NCBI RefSeq assembly: GCF_014201715.1
Contig: NZ_JACHFD010000008.1
Coordinates: 62,001 to 126,000, forward strand
Source of the DNA: Haloferula luteola
GTDB lineage: Bacteria > Verrucomicrobiota > Verrucomicrobiia > Verrucomicrobiales > Akkermansiaceae
Reading direction: 5' to 3'
DNA: 64,000 nucleotides
The notes beneath the pieces are model-generated. The model did no database searches. It worked only from the letters and a program-made list of their open reading frames with translations, and was not told the origin of the DNA. This document shows, one piece after another, positions 55,248-62,256 of this stretch. Made by a program: the position numbers and the translations under genes. Numbering within the stretch: position 1 is the first letter of the stretch; each line of letters starts with the position of its first letter.

Positions 55248-56033
55248 TCATGCAACGGCCCCGATGGGGAAAGGGTAATTCACCTCAAGCAGGGCAAGAC
55301 CGTGAGCAGGCGCAATCACCCCTGATCGCTGGTCTGGGGAGGGTCGAGCCCCCTCAAAGAGCAAAGGAATTTCTTCAGGAAGTCGTTTTCCCTGACCGAC
55401 TTGAACCAGGAGTCCTGCCAGAGCTCGTCCCATTTTGTAGAGAAACGAGGAGCCCTCAATGAGGATCTGAAGCTCGGGAGTGGCATCCAGAATTTCACAA
55501 CGATGCAAGGTGCGAACGGAATCTTTGAGCTCACCGGGACAGGTCACGGTGAAGGCGAAAAAATCGTGAGTTCCCACCAAAAGTTTCGCGGCCTTCCGCA
55601 TGGCCGAGACATTGAGGGGAGTCGGAATATGCCACGCGTAGTGCCGATGGAGCGGGTGCATCGCTGGGTGATTCCAGATCCGGTAGGCATAGGTTTTTCC
55701 TACGGCATCAAATCGGGCGTGAAACGTGGAGGGGATTGCTTGGGCAGAAACCACGCGCACATCCTCAGGAAGAAAGCGATTCAGGGCGAGCGGGAGTTGC
55801 CGGAGGGGGGGCATTCGCGCTCCCTCGCCGATCTCGAAGTGCGCGGGCATGGCGTGGGCATGCACCCCTGCGTCCGTTCGGCTCGCTCCTTCAAGGCGGA
55901 GCTTTTGTTGGAAGATCTGCGTGAGGGCGTTCTCGACTTGATCTTGCACTCCACGGCCGCTGGGTTGCGACTGCCATCCGTCGTAGGCAGCACCGTCATA
56001 GGCGAGGTGAAGGAGGACTTTGCTCAAGCTCAC
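55248..56033 (-). CDS. truA: tRNA pseudouridine(38-40) synthase
   Basis: A 261-residue enzyme. The catalytic Asp lies in LEGASRTDAGVHAHAM, and LHLAYDGAAYDGWQSQPSGRGVQDQVE and KTYAYRIWNHPAM are TruA blocks. It isomerises uridines 38-40 in the anticodon arm. The start appears to be GTG at 56033, giving SLSKVLLHLAYDG. It is divergent from the DUF167 gene at 56111. Confidence 0.93.
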   Translation of the reverse strand: MSLSKVLLHLAYDGAAYDGWQSQPSGRGVQDQVENALTQIFQQKLRLEGASRTDAGVHAHAMPAHFEIGEGARMPPLRQLPLALNRFLPEDVRVVSAQAIPSTFHARFDAVGKTYAYRIWNHPAMHPLHRHYAWHIPTPLNVSAMRKAAKLLVGTHDFFAFTVTCPGELKDSVRTLHRCEILDATPELQILIEGSSFLYKMGRALAGLLVQVGQGKRLPEEIPLLFEGARPSPDQRSGVIAPAHGLALLEVNYPFPIGAVA

Positions 56034-56110
56034 GGCGATTTTTCAAAGCACGGATGGGATCGAGGAAAAACTCGAAAGGTGGCGTCGGGGAGAAATTTTT
56101 CTGCTAGAGG

Positions 56111-56371
56111 ATGTCCGTGAAGCTCAGGATCAAAGCGACTCCCCATGCGCGGAAAAGCGAGATCGTGGGTTGGGAAGAGGATGCTCTGGGAGGTCGAGTG
56201 CTTCGGGTGCGGATCGCGGCACCACCTGTCGAAGGGAAGGCCAATGATGCGTTGGAGAAGTTTCTGGCGTCGTGGCTTGGTGTGTCGCGCTCCAAGGTGC
56301 GATTGGAGAAGGGCGGGACGAGTCGAATCAAAACCTTCGAGATTCCAGATGGAGTCTTAGAGGAGAGCTGA
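56111..56371 (+). CDS. DUF167 family protein (YggU-like)
   Basis: An 86-residue protein matching the DUF167/YggU family over its full length: LRIKATPHARKSEIVGWEEDALGGRVLRVRIAAPPVEGKANDALEKFLASWLGVSRSKVRLEKGGTSRIK-type pattern, with the conserved PPVEGKAN and a C-terminal K(E)G block. The function of the family is unknown. It is short and monocistronic. Confidence 0.9.
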   Translation: MSVKLRIKATPHARKSEIVGWEEDALGGRVLRVRIAAPPVEGKANDALEKFLASWLGVSRSKVRLEKGGTSRIKTFEIPDGVLEES

Positions 56372-56513
56372 AGTGGCGGGGCGATTCTCGGAAGGGCGCG
56401 CGAAAACCCTCGCTTTCATCGCACGGCGGACGGGAGGCCACGCGCCCACCCTCGAGCCTGCCAGTGAGCTTGGGGGGAGGAGCGCTTTCTCTCACGGGCT
56501 ACCGTGGTGAGAG

Positions 56514-57806
56514 TCAGTGAGTTTTCACCAGAGTCATCACACATTCCAAGTGCCGCGTGTGTGGGAAAAGGTCGAAGGGCTGGACCTTTTCGAGACCATA
56601 GCCTCCTTCTTGGAGGCGGCCAAGATCCCGCACTTGCGTTGCGGGATTGCACGAGACGTAGACCACTCGTTCCGGACCAAATGCGATCAGTTGGGCAAGA
56701 AACTCTTCCGAGCACCCTTTGCGAGGGGGGTCGATCAGCACCGCCGTTTTCTCGGCAGGGAATGCGATCCCTTCAAAGATAGCTTCGGCAGAAGCGGTCA
56801 AGAAGGTCGCATTGGAAATGCCATTCTGTAGCGCATTGCGGCGGGCCCAGTCCGCGGAGGTCTCGCTCACTTCCACGCCCGCCACCTGCTCGAAATGGGG
56901 AGCGAGGGTCAGTGCGAAAAGTCCGGAGCCGCAATAAGCGTCGACCAAAAATCGCATCTCTCCCTTGCGAGCCTCTGCTGCAGCGTAGCCCGTGAAGTCC
57001 GGGAGAATGAAAGGGTTGTTCTGGAAAAAATCGCCAGCGAGGAAATCGAAGGAGAGCTCACCGACTCGTTCGGTGGCGATCGCATTGGGATTCGTTTCCA
57101 CTCGTCCTTCGACCGCGCGAAGCAGGAGCGTGGCGCCTCGCTTGTAGGTTTTTGCCCTGCGCCGGACATCTTCCCGGACGGAGGGAAGGGCGGCATTGAT
57201 CTCAGCCATCGCAATGGGGCAATGGGGCACATCCATTTGCCCTGAACGGCGGGCATTGGGCAGGAAGCCAATGGCATCGATCACCCCTTGGCGAGGTTTG
57301 GCGAAATGCGGTGTGATCTTGGATCGGTAGCCCCAAATTTGGGGCGAAGGGTGGCAGGGTTCCACCGAATGATGGATGCCTGCCATGTGCTCAAGGAGCT
57401 CACCCACTTGGCGAGTTTTCCACGCAAGTTGGGCCGGGTAGGCAAGGTGCTGGTACTGGCAACCGCCACATGCTCCGAATAGCGGACAGCCAGGAGTGGC
57501 CCGATCCTCGGATGGCTCGATCACTTTGATCAGGTCGGCACGGGAGTGGTTCTTATCGTTTCGGAAAATCCGCGCCCGGACCTTTTCCCCGGGCAAGGTG
57601 AAGGGAACGAAAACCACCCATCCTTCGCCTTCCTGATCGGGGAGATCGACTCGAGCGATTCCATCTCCGAGATTGGTCAGGGACTCGATGGTGAGCACCA
57701 ATTCCTCGTGATACTCAAAAGGATGGGCATGAAATTTCTTGGGTGGGCGCGGCATCTTCGAAATCGGCGTGGAAACGAGTGGAGATCCGTCGTTCCAATC
57801 TCCCAT
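56514..57806 (-). CDS. 23S rRNA uracil-C5 methyltransferase (RlmD/RumA family)
   Basis: A 430-residue RNA methyltransferase. A TRAM domain (LVLTIESLTNLGDGIARV) is followed by cysteines for a 4Fe-4S cluster (CPLFGACGGCQYQHL, then VPHCPIA). The SAM domain has LVDAYCGSGLFALTLA, LIDPPRKGCSEEFL and the catalytic Cys in VSCNPATQVRDL. It methylates C5 of a uridine in 23S rRNA; RlmD, RlmC and TrmA cannot be separated here with certainty. ATG codons at 57806 (directly after the stop of the TatD-type gene) and 57755 both fit. Confidence 0.9.
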   Translation of the reverse strand: MGDWNDGSPLVSTPISKMPRPPKKFHAHPFEYHEELVLTIESLTNLGDGIARVDLPDQEGEGWVVFVPFTLPGEKVRARIFRNDKNHSRADLIKVIEPSEDRATPGCPLFGACGGCQYQHLAYPAQLAWKTRQVGELLEHMAGIHHSVEPCHPSPQIWGYRSKITPHFAKPRQGVIDAIGFLPNARRSGQMDVPHCPIAMAEINAALPSVREDVRRRAKTYKRGATLLLRAVEGRVETNPNAIATERVGELSFDFLAGDFFQNNPFILPDFTGYAAAEARKGEMRFLVDAYCGSGLFALTLAPHFEQVAGVEVSETSADWARRNALQNGISNATFLTASAEAIFEGIAFPAEKTAVLIDPPRKGCSEEFLAQLIAFGPERVVYVSCNPATQVRDLGRLQEGGYGLEKVQPFDLFPHTRHLECVMTLVKTH

Positions 57807-58610
57807 TTACGGAAGCTTGAAATTCGGGCATTGCTCGAGGAATCGCCGGGGATTCTCAAAGAGCACCCGGTCGACTGCCGCGGCATCGTGCCCGCGGCGT
57901 TTCATGGCAAGCCCGCATTTTGCGACGGCCAAAGGGTCGGATACTCCCCAGTCGCACGCGGAATTCAACCACAGCCGCTCACTTTCTGCGGTTTCCAAAA
58001 TATCGATCGCCCGATCGGGAGTGCATTTGCTCTCCGGGTAGAGCGTCATCCCTGCCCAGTACCCGGCATCAAGCACGAGGCCCACCGTATGCTCTTCAAC
58101 ATGATCGACGATGACCTTCTGACGGTCGAGTGAAGGGAAATCGGCGAGGGCATCCAGAATCAAACGAGTGCCCTTCAGCTTGTCCTCCAAGTGGGGAGTG
58201 TGAATCAGGATCGGCAAATTCCGATCCGCCGCGAGTTGGACGTGTTCACAAAAGATCGCCAGCTCGTTTCGGGTGTTCTTGTTGAGACCGATCTCTCCGA
58301 TTCCCAAGACGGTGGGTTTTTCCAAGAACTCCGGCAACAAGGACATCACCTCGCGGGCGAAACCTGCGTCTTCTGCCTCCTTCGGATTGATGCATAGCCA
58401 GCAGAAATGAGGGATTCCGAACTTTGCGGCACGCTTCGGCTCGTAATCCGTGAGCTGGCGGTAGTAGTCGAAGAATCCTTGAGGAGAGGAACGGTCAAAT
58501 CCGGCCCAAAAGGCTGGCTCGCAGATCGCTTCGCATCCTGCCAGGGCAAGTTTTTGGTAGTCATCCGTTGTGCGGCTGACCATGTGGGCGTGGGGCTCGA
58601 TGTATCGCAT
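57807..58610 (-). CDS. TatD family metal-dependent hydrolase
   Basis: A 267-residue TIM-barrel hydrolase. The metal residues are His in IEPHAHMVSR, Glu in LGIGEIGLNKNT, His in PILIHTPHLEDK, His in VIVDHVEEHT, and Asp in LNSACDWGVSDP. This variant, with YIEPHAHM and CEAICEPAFW, resembles the EboB-like branch rather than DNase TatD, by my reading. It directly precedes the rRNA methyltransferase gene and follows a short conserved-looking gene by 26 bp. Confidence 0.85.
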   Translation of the reverse strand: MRYIEPHAHMVSRTTDDYQKLALAGCEAICEPAFWAGFDRSSPQGFFDYYRQLTDYEPKRAAKFGIPHFCWLCINPKEAEDAGFAREVMSLLPEFLEKPTVLGIGEIGLNKNTRNELAIFCEHVQLAADRNLPILIHTPHLEDKLKGTRLILDALADFPSLDRQKVIVDHVEEHTVGLVLDAGYWAGMTLYPESKCTPDRAIDILETAESERLWLNSACDWGVSDPLAVAKCGLAMKRRGHDAAAVDRVLFENPRRFLEQCPNFKLP

Positions 58611-58636
58611 CGGAAAGATGGGTCAGGGGTAGAGGA

Positions 58637-58900
58637 TCAGGACCGAGGTGCCCCAAAGGCTCCCTGGAGGGTGGCGGCTTCCATCGGTTCCGAACTGGTG
58701 TCGGAGAGGGCTTCGAGGACCGCCTTCGCCCTCCCAGGTTCGGGCGAGAGAATCAGTGGCAGAGCCTTTTTGAGGGCCTCTAAGCGAAAATCCGTCTCGC
58801 CGTCGTGCCTTTCGATCCGGTCGAGGAAGGCCGCAAGATCAATCAACTTGCAGCGGGCGTCCATGAAATGGAGGTCGAGGATCTCGCGCTTCGTAAGCAT
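58637..58900 (-). CDS. Short hypothetical protein upstream of the TatD-type gene
   Basis: An 87-residue protein starting MLTKREILDLHFMDARCKLIDLAAFLDRIER. It is helical and charged, without signal or membrane segment, ending in PMEAATLQGAFGAPRS. I do not recognise the family. The pairing with a TatD-type gene 26 bp downstream on the same strand suggests that they work together. The ATG at 58900 is used; the frame goes on to 58954 without a better start. Confidence 0.65.
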   Translation of the reverse strand: MLTKREILDLHFMDARCKLIDLAAFLDRIERHDGETDFRLEALKKALPLILSPEPGRAKAVLEALSDTSSEPMEAATLQGAFGAPRS

Positions 58901-59107
58901 GAGAAAACTCTGAACCGGAGAGCACCCGATGCCCAATGCGAAATCCACCCCCACTCGTTCGTGTTTTCAGGCAGATTCGCAAAATCAGACGAGACTCTCC
59001 GTCGCCTCAGAAAGACCTCTCACGCATTCCTCCCACAGGCCTTGCCAATGGCATCGGCCCGAAATCCGCAATAATTCGAGATTCAGTCTCAATAACCTGC
59101 GTGCTCT

Positions 59108-59131
59108 CCCGTAATTTGCCGTTTCTGCATA
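59108..59131 (-). repeat. Degenerate 24-bp repeat, copy 1
   Basis: On the minus strand it begins TATGCAGAAACGGCAAATTA. It matches 60863-60886 at 19 of 24 positions and 60917-60940 at 17 of 24 by hand count. Confidence 0.5.
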
Positions 59132-59193
59132 AAAATGGGATTGCCTTTGCGTAAGAGCTGCTGCGTTTTACGAGGCCACAGGGATCGAAAAAA

Positions 59194-59217
59194 GCCACGG
59201 AACTTGGATTCCGTGGC
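59194..59217 (-). repeat. Hairpin element, left copy of an inverted pair
   Basis: Arms 59194-59202 (GCCACGGAA) and 59209-59217 (TTCCGTGGC) with a 6-nt loop. The inner 22 bp are the exact reverse complement of 60698-60719. The element is followed by TTTTTT on the minus strand (59193-59188 region), so it can also act as a terminator for leftward transcription. Confidence 0.85.
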
Positions 59218-59252
59218 GAGAAACTGGCCAAAGCTGGTCAAGAGTAAGATCT

Positions 59253-59288
59253 TTCGTCAAGGTGAAAATTTTGCGTTCACGTGACGAA
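59253..59288. repeat. Imperfect palindrome
   Basis: Outer arms TTCGTCA/TGACGAA (59253-59259, 59282-59288) and inner GTGAA/TTCAC are separated by single unpaired bases. A stem with bulges of this kind is seen in recombination sites folded as single strands, but also by chance. Confidence 0.45.
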
Positions 59289-59358
59289 TGCCTGCAAATC
59301 CTTGGGGTTGAGCGAAAAGTTCAAAAAGTTCGCATCGGATTTGAAAGTCGCGAATGGG

Positions 59359-59385
59359 CCTACGAAGTCGTTTTGACTTCGTGGG
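59359..59385. repeat. Stem-loop with 11-bp arms
   Basis: Arms 59359-59369 (CCTACGAAGTC) and 59375-59385 (GACTTCGTGGG) pair fully with one T-G pair around a GTTTT loop. It may be a REP-like dispersed element. Confidence 0.6.
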
Positions 59386-59632
59386 ACGTCACCAGGAGGC
59401 GCCATGGCTGATAGGGGCCGCCGCCTTCACCTCGGCGGACCCGAAGAATACGGTCCAGACAGGGTCGATGGGCGGTACCCCGCTCTCATTTCGGGCACCG
59501 GAGAGAACTCAGCCGTTCTCGATCCGGGAGGGATCTGGCAAGCTCCGCTGGGGAAGCGATCGCGATCGATCGTCTCCCATCGAGGAGAAGTCGAGGCGCG
59601 CGGCGGGTAGCCGTGGGGAACTTTTGGGGAGA

Positions 59633-59660
59633 AGGCCAGGCGGTCAGTGCCGCCCGGCCT
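59633..59660. terminator. GC-rich stem-loop after the recombinase gene
   Basis: Arms 59633-59643 and 59650-59660 pair at 10 of 11 positions. It lies 28 bp beyond the recombinase stop codon (59688), on the side where a terminator would be expected, but lacks a T-run. Confidence 0.4.
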
Positions 59661-59687
59661 GGAAATTGAAAACTCGGTCGAGTTCTC

Positions 59688-60632
59688 TCAAAGGGAGTCA
59701 AAAGGGCTCTTTACCGAGAGCAAATGGGTCGGCGAAACGTGGGTGTAGACCATGGTGGTGGCGATGCTTCGATGCCCGAGGAGTTCTTGAATAGTGCGAA
59801 CATCGGTGCCCGCCTCGAGATGGTGGGTGGCGAAGGAATGTCGCAAGCTATGGCTGGCCACTCCACTGGCGAGACCTAGGTCACGAATGACTTCCCCAAT
59901 CGCATGCTGAAAAGTGGCCTTGTGCCGATGGGGATGGAGTTCGTTTTTCCGGCGACGCCCCGGGAAAAGCCAAAAATCGGACATCCGCTTGGAGCCATCG
60001 GCGCGCACGCCCACCCAATCGTCCTGATGGACGAGGTCGCTCCATTCCGCTTGGGCACGGGCGGCCGTCGCGCGCAGATCTTTGAGGATCCGGTGAGCCA
60101 AGGGGAGATTGCGGCTTCTACGTCCCTTGGCCTTGCGAACGTAAAGAATGCCCTTTTCCAAATCAAAGTCCTCAAGACGCAAGGACACGGCCTCGCTGAT
60201 CCGGAGCCCGCAGCCGTAAAGCAGCCCCGCAATCAACCGGTACTCGCAGTCAAGGGAATCGAGGATGCGACTGATTTCGTTCTGACTGCAGATCCGCGGA
60301 AGGCGCATTGGCTGACGCCGAAGGTTGACTCCCCAATCGGGTTTGGGGCGATCGAGGAAGCGGCACAGCAATTCGAGCGCGGCTCGCCCTTGGATCTGAC
60401 TGGAGGGTGAGAGCTTCCGAGTCAGGGCGTAATCTTGAAGGAAATCCTTCTCGCCCCCCTGCTTTCCGGAGTGGCCGGAGGCACGAAAGCGGTCGATCCA
60501 GAGGAAGTAGGTTCGAATGGTCTCATCACCGTATCCTGCGGCTCGGGCATAGGAGCGGAAGGCCTTAGTGAATCGATCGGAGTGAAGGGACGGCGCATGT
60601 GTTTCATCGGTTAGACAGGATCCATGATACAT
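59688..60632 (-). CDS. Tyrosine recombinase (integron-integrase-like)
   Basis: A 314-residue phage-integrase family recombinase. The catalytic set is complete: R144 in YGCGLRISEAVSL, the Lys region VRKAKGRRSRNLPL, H261 and R264 in HSLRHSFATHH, H287 in LLGHRSIATT and nucleophile Y296 in MVYTHV. An N-terminal SAM-like domain binds DNA. Residues about 195-235 (WSDLVHQDDWVGVR...FWLFPGRRRKNE...PHRHKATFQHA) resemble the extra region that separates integron integrases from XerC/D, though shorter. Two inverted copies of a 22-bp hairpin sit 470 bp after its stop and 66 bp before its start. Confidence 0.88.
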   Translation of the reverse strand: MYHGSCLTDETHAPSLHSDRFTKAFRSYARAAGYGDETIRTYFLWIDRFRASGHSGKQGGEKDFLQDYALTRKLSPSSQIQGRAALELLCRFLDRPKPDWGVNLRRQPMRLPRICSQNEISRILDSLDCEYRLIAGLLYGCGLRISEAVSLRLEDFDLEKGILYVRKAKGRRSRNLPLAHRILKDLRATAARAQAEWSDLVHQDDWVGVRADGSKRMSDFWLFPGRRRKNELHPHRHKATFQHAIGEVIRDLGLASGVASHSLRHSFATHHLEAGTDVRTIQELLGHRSIATTMVYTHVSPTHLLSVKSPFDSL

Positions 60633-60696
60633 CTTTTTTGGGACGGTTGGAGTTCGGGTGCATGGGTGAGTGGGGGGCGGGTTGGAGATAGATCAA

Positions 60697-60720
60697 ACCA
60701 CGGAATCCAAGTTCCGTGGT
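60697..60720 (+). repeat. Hairpin element, right copy of an inverted pair
   Basis: Arms 60697-60705 (ACCACGGAA) and 60712-60720 (TTCCGTGGT) with a 6-nt loop. Core 60698-60719 is the exact reverse complement of 59195-59216. The similarity stops at the edges of the hairpin. Confidence 0.85.
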
Positions 60721-60862
60721 CAAAAAGAAGACGTTGCGATCACTCATGTCGTTGAAAATCCAAGCCAAGATCGAATTCTGCCTAACGAGAGGTGGCGATG
60801 TCCACTCTCCGTTTGGGCGATTCTGTCAGTATGGCGATCGGATGCCGATAAAGGTGACGAAA

Positions 60863-60886
60863 TATGCAAAAACGGAAAGTTTAGGG
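60863..60886 (+). repeat. Degenerate 24-bp repeat, copy 2
   Basis: Starts TATGCAAAAACGGAAAGTTT. The stretch 60888-60905 is a shorter, inverted relative (reverse complement TATGCCGATTTGCGG), so copy 2 and this relative can fold together. Confidence 0.5.
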
Positions 60887-60916
60887 TACCGCAAATCGGC
60901 ATATCCAGCATCCGAG

Positions 60917-60940
60917 TATGCAGATATGGCAAGTTTTGCT
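60917..60940 (+). repeat. Degenerate 24-bp repeat, copy 3
   Basis: Starts TATGCAGATATGGCAAGTTT. It lies 54 bp after copy 2 in the same orientation. Confidence 0.45.
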
Positions 60941-61053
60941 GCAGATGACTTCTCTGCGCGATGGGTCGACGCCGACGCCTTCCCTCCGCATGGGCACCGC
61001 TCCCATGGCAGCTGCGACGCATTTTCATTGGTGAACGGGAAGCACCGACATTT

Positions 61054-61078
61054 TCCCTGCGCCGGGACAGCGCAGGGA
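61054..61078. repeat. Stem-loop upstream of the 61441 gene
   Basis: Arms 61054-61062 (TCCCTGCGC) and 61070-61078 (GCGCAGGGA) form a perfect 9-bp stem with a 7-nt loop. No T-run follows on the plus strand. Confidence 0.6.
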
Positions 61079-61085
61079 AGGGTGA

Positions 61086-61159
61086 TCGGCTGGCAGGCGC
61101 ACTTCTGCACTCTGGGTAGGGGTACCCGGAGGATTGGGGCGTGCTCACCTGCCAGCCGA
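61086..61159 (+). ncRNA. Candidate structured RNA element
   Basis: Arms 61086-61097 and 61148-61159 pair perfectly over 12 bp (TCGGCTGGCAGG with CCTGCCAGCCGA) around a 50-nt loop that contains a smaller GGGTAGGGGTACCC stem. GTTTTC follows on the plus strand. Together with the hairpin at 61054-61078 it could be the end of a small RNA or a leader structure for the gene at 61441. I recognise no known RNA family. Confidence 0.35.
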
Positions 61160-61440
61160 GTTTTCTCCCGCGTTCCTCGGACGATTCACTGCCACCTTTC
61201 CTCCCTCCTTCGCGTCCGGGCCGCCGCGGTGCCTTCGGAGTGTCATGGTCTTGATCCTTTGGATGTCCGGGTGGTCCGGTCGCTCCCCCCCGGTGGGTTT
61301 CCCGGGCATCCCTCCTTCTCTTCTTCGCCTCATCCCCCGAGGCGATTTCCCCTTTCGCTTCCCCAGTCTCCCCCGGGGAAGCGAAACCCGCCTGTCGGTG
61401 ATAACAACAGGCTTCCCCCAAACCAAACACCAACGAATAC

Positions 61441-62205
61441 ATGAAAACACGCAGCATCAAGCTGAGTTTGCTCGCGATCACCGCCCTCACCGGCGGGGCT
61501 CTCGGGCAAACAACCACCTGGTTCTACGGATCCGGGAACAACTCCGCAAACTACTCGGTGACCGCGGACAACTACTCCAGTCTCGGCAGTGGCTGGCAGG
61601 ATGGGTGGGCTTCCCAGCTCACGGGTACGACCGGCTACGATACCGTGTCGATTCAGACCAATGCTCCCCAAATGTTCGGCACTCAACAGGCTGGAATCCT
61701 GTATGGTTTCGATGGAACCGGTCTGAACTCAGCGCAGGTCTCCACCGCGATGCTCTATCTTCGCCAGGACTACTCGTCGACGAGTCAAACGTGGACCATC
61801 TATGGTTTGGCCACAGGGAATACGGGTTGGGATAGCTCGAACATGACCTGGGCCGATCTGGATACATCTTCCGCGACCGATTGGACAGGGGATACCCTGG
61901 TGGGCTCTTTGGGGAGCACCTACGGGACCTTTAGCACGACGGGATTGGATGTGGATACGAATATCAGTGTGGATATCACGGATGCGTTCAAGGCCTACCT
62001 CGATGGCTCCATTTCAGGCATCGCCTTCATGCAGAATGCGAATGGCACGACCCTGAATGGTGGAGATCGACGGCTCATCGTTTTCAGTGATGAAAACCTC
62101 ACGTCCTCCAATCTCCCCGGCCTCCTCGTGACCCAAGTTCCCGAGCCCTCAACGGCGATTCTTGGCCTCCTGGGATCCCTCGCCCTGCTGCGCCGCCGTC
62201 GTTGA
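61441..62205 (+). CDS. DNRLRE-like PEP-CTERM protein
   Basis: A 254-residue exported protein with signal peptide SLLAITALTGGALGQ. The body fits a DNRLRE-type beta-sandwich: AGILYGFDGTGLNSAQVSTAMLYLRQDY, WTIYGLATGNTGWDSSNMTWADLD, VDTNISVDITDAFKAYLDG. The tail VPEPSTAILGLLGSLALLRRRR is a PEP-CTERM signal. DNRLRE domains are surface modules often tied to polysaccharide binding or adhesion. It is 51 bp upstream of the fibre-like gene on the same strand, so they may be co-transcribed. Confidence 0.85.
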   Translation: MKTRSIKLSLLAITALTGGALGQTTTWFYGSGNNSANYSVTADNYSSLGSGWQDGWASQLTGTTGYDTVSIQTNAPQMFGTQQAGILYGFDGTGLNSAQVSTAMLYLRQDYSSTSQTWTIYGLATGNTGWDSSNMTWADLDTSSATDWTGDTLVGSLGSTYGTFSTTGLDVDTNISVDITDAFKAYLDGSISGIAFMQNANGTTLNGGDRRLIVFSDENLTSSNLPGLLVTQVPEPSTAILGLLGSLALLRRRR

Positions 62206-62256
62206 TGATTTCCCCCTAACATCGAAAACTGAATAGCAAAAAACAAGCCTCCATTT

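Larger units (their letters stand above)
58901..59687. other. Gene-poor stretch left of the recombinase, rich in stem-loops
   Basis: I see no convincing gene in these 787 bp. Short frames lack start context and family features. The stretch holds stem-loops at 59194-59217, 59253-59288, 59359-59385 and 59633-59660 and one copy of a degenerate 24-bp repeat at 59108-59131. The segment 59400-59640 might be a decayed coding remnant but matches nothing I know. Confidence 0.6.
60633..61440. other. Gene-poor stretch right of the recombinase, with hairpins and repeats
   Basis: In these 808 bp I see no supported gene. The long minus-strand frame across 60744-61517 is Arg/Ser/Pro-rich, overlaps the next gene's start and looks accidental. 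The stretch holds the right hairpin copy (60697-60720), two degenerate 24-bp repeats (60863, 60917) and two further stem-loops (61054-61078, 61086-61159). Its last 240 bp are C/T-rich leader sequence of the PEP-CTERM gene at 61441. Confidence 0.6.

Noticed and set aside
59354-59794. 146-codon plus-strand frame next to the recombinase
   Set aside because: It runs into the recombinase 3' end on the opposite strand, has no ribosome site and a Ser/Arg/Gly-rich translation. A decayed remnant at 59400-59640 cannot be excluded.
60611-60787. GTTAGAC (60610-60616) and GCCTAAC (60780-60786) as integron attC core boxes
   Set aside because: The two boxes match the core-site consensus loosely, but the sequence between them does not fold into one attC-like stem. 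Reported only as part of the broader palindrome cluster.
60744-61517. 257-codon minus-strand frame upstream of the PEP-CTERM gene
   Set aside because: Arg/Ser/Pro-rich, spans two stem-loops and overlaps the signal peptide of the real gene at 61441.
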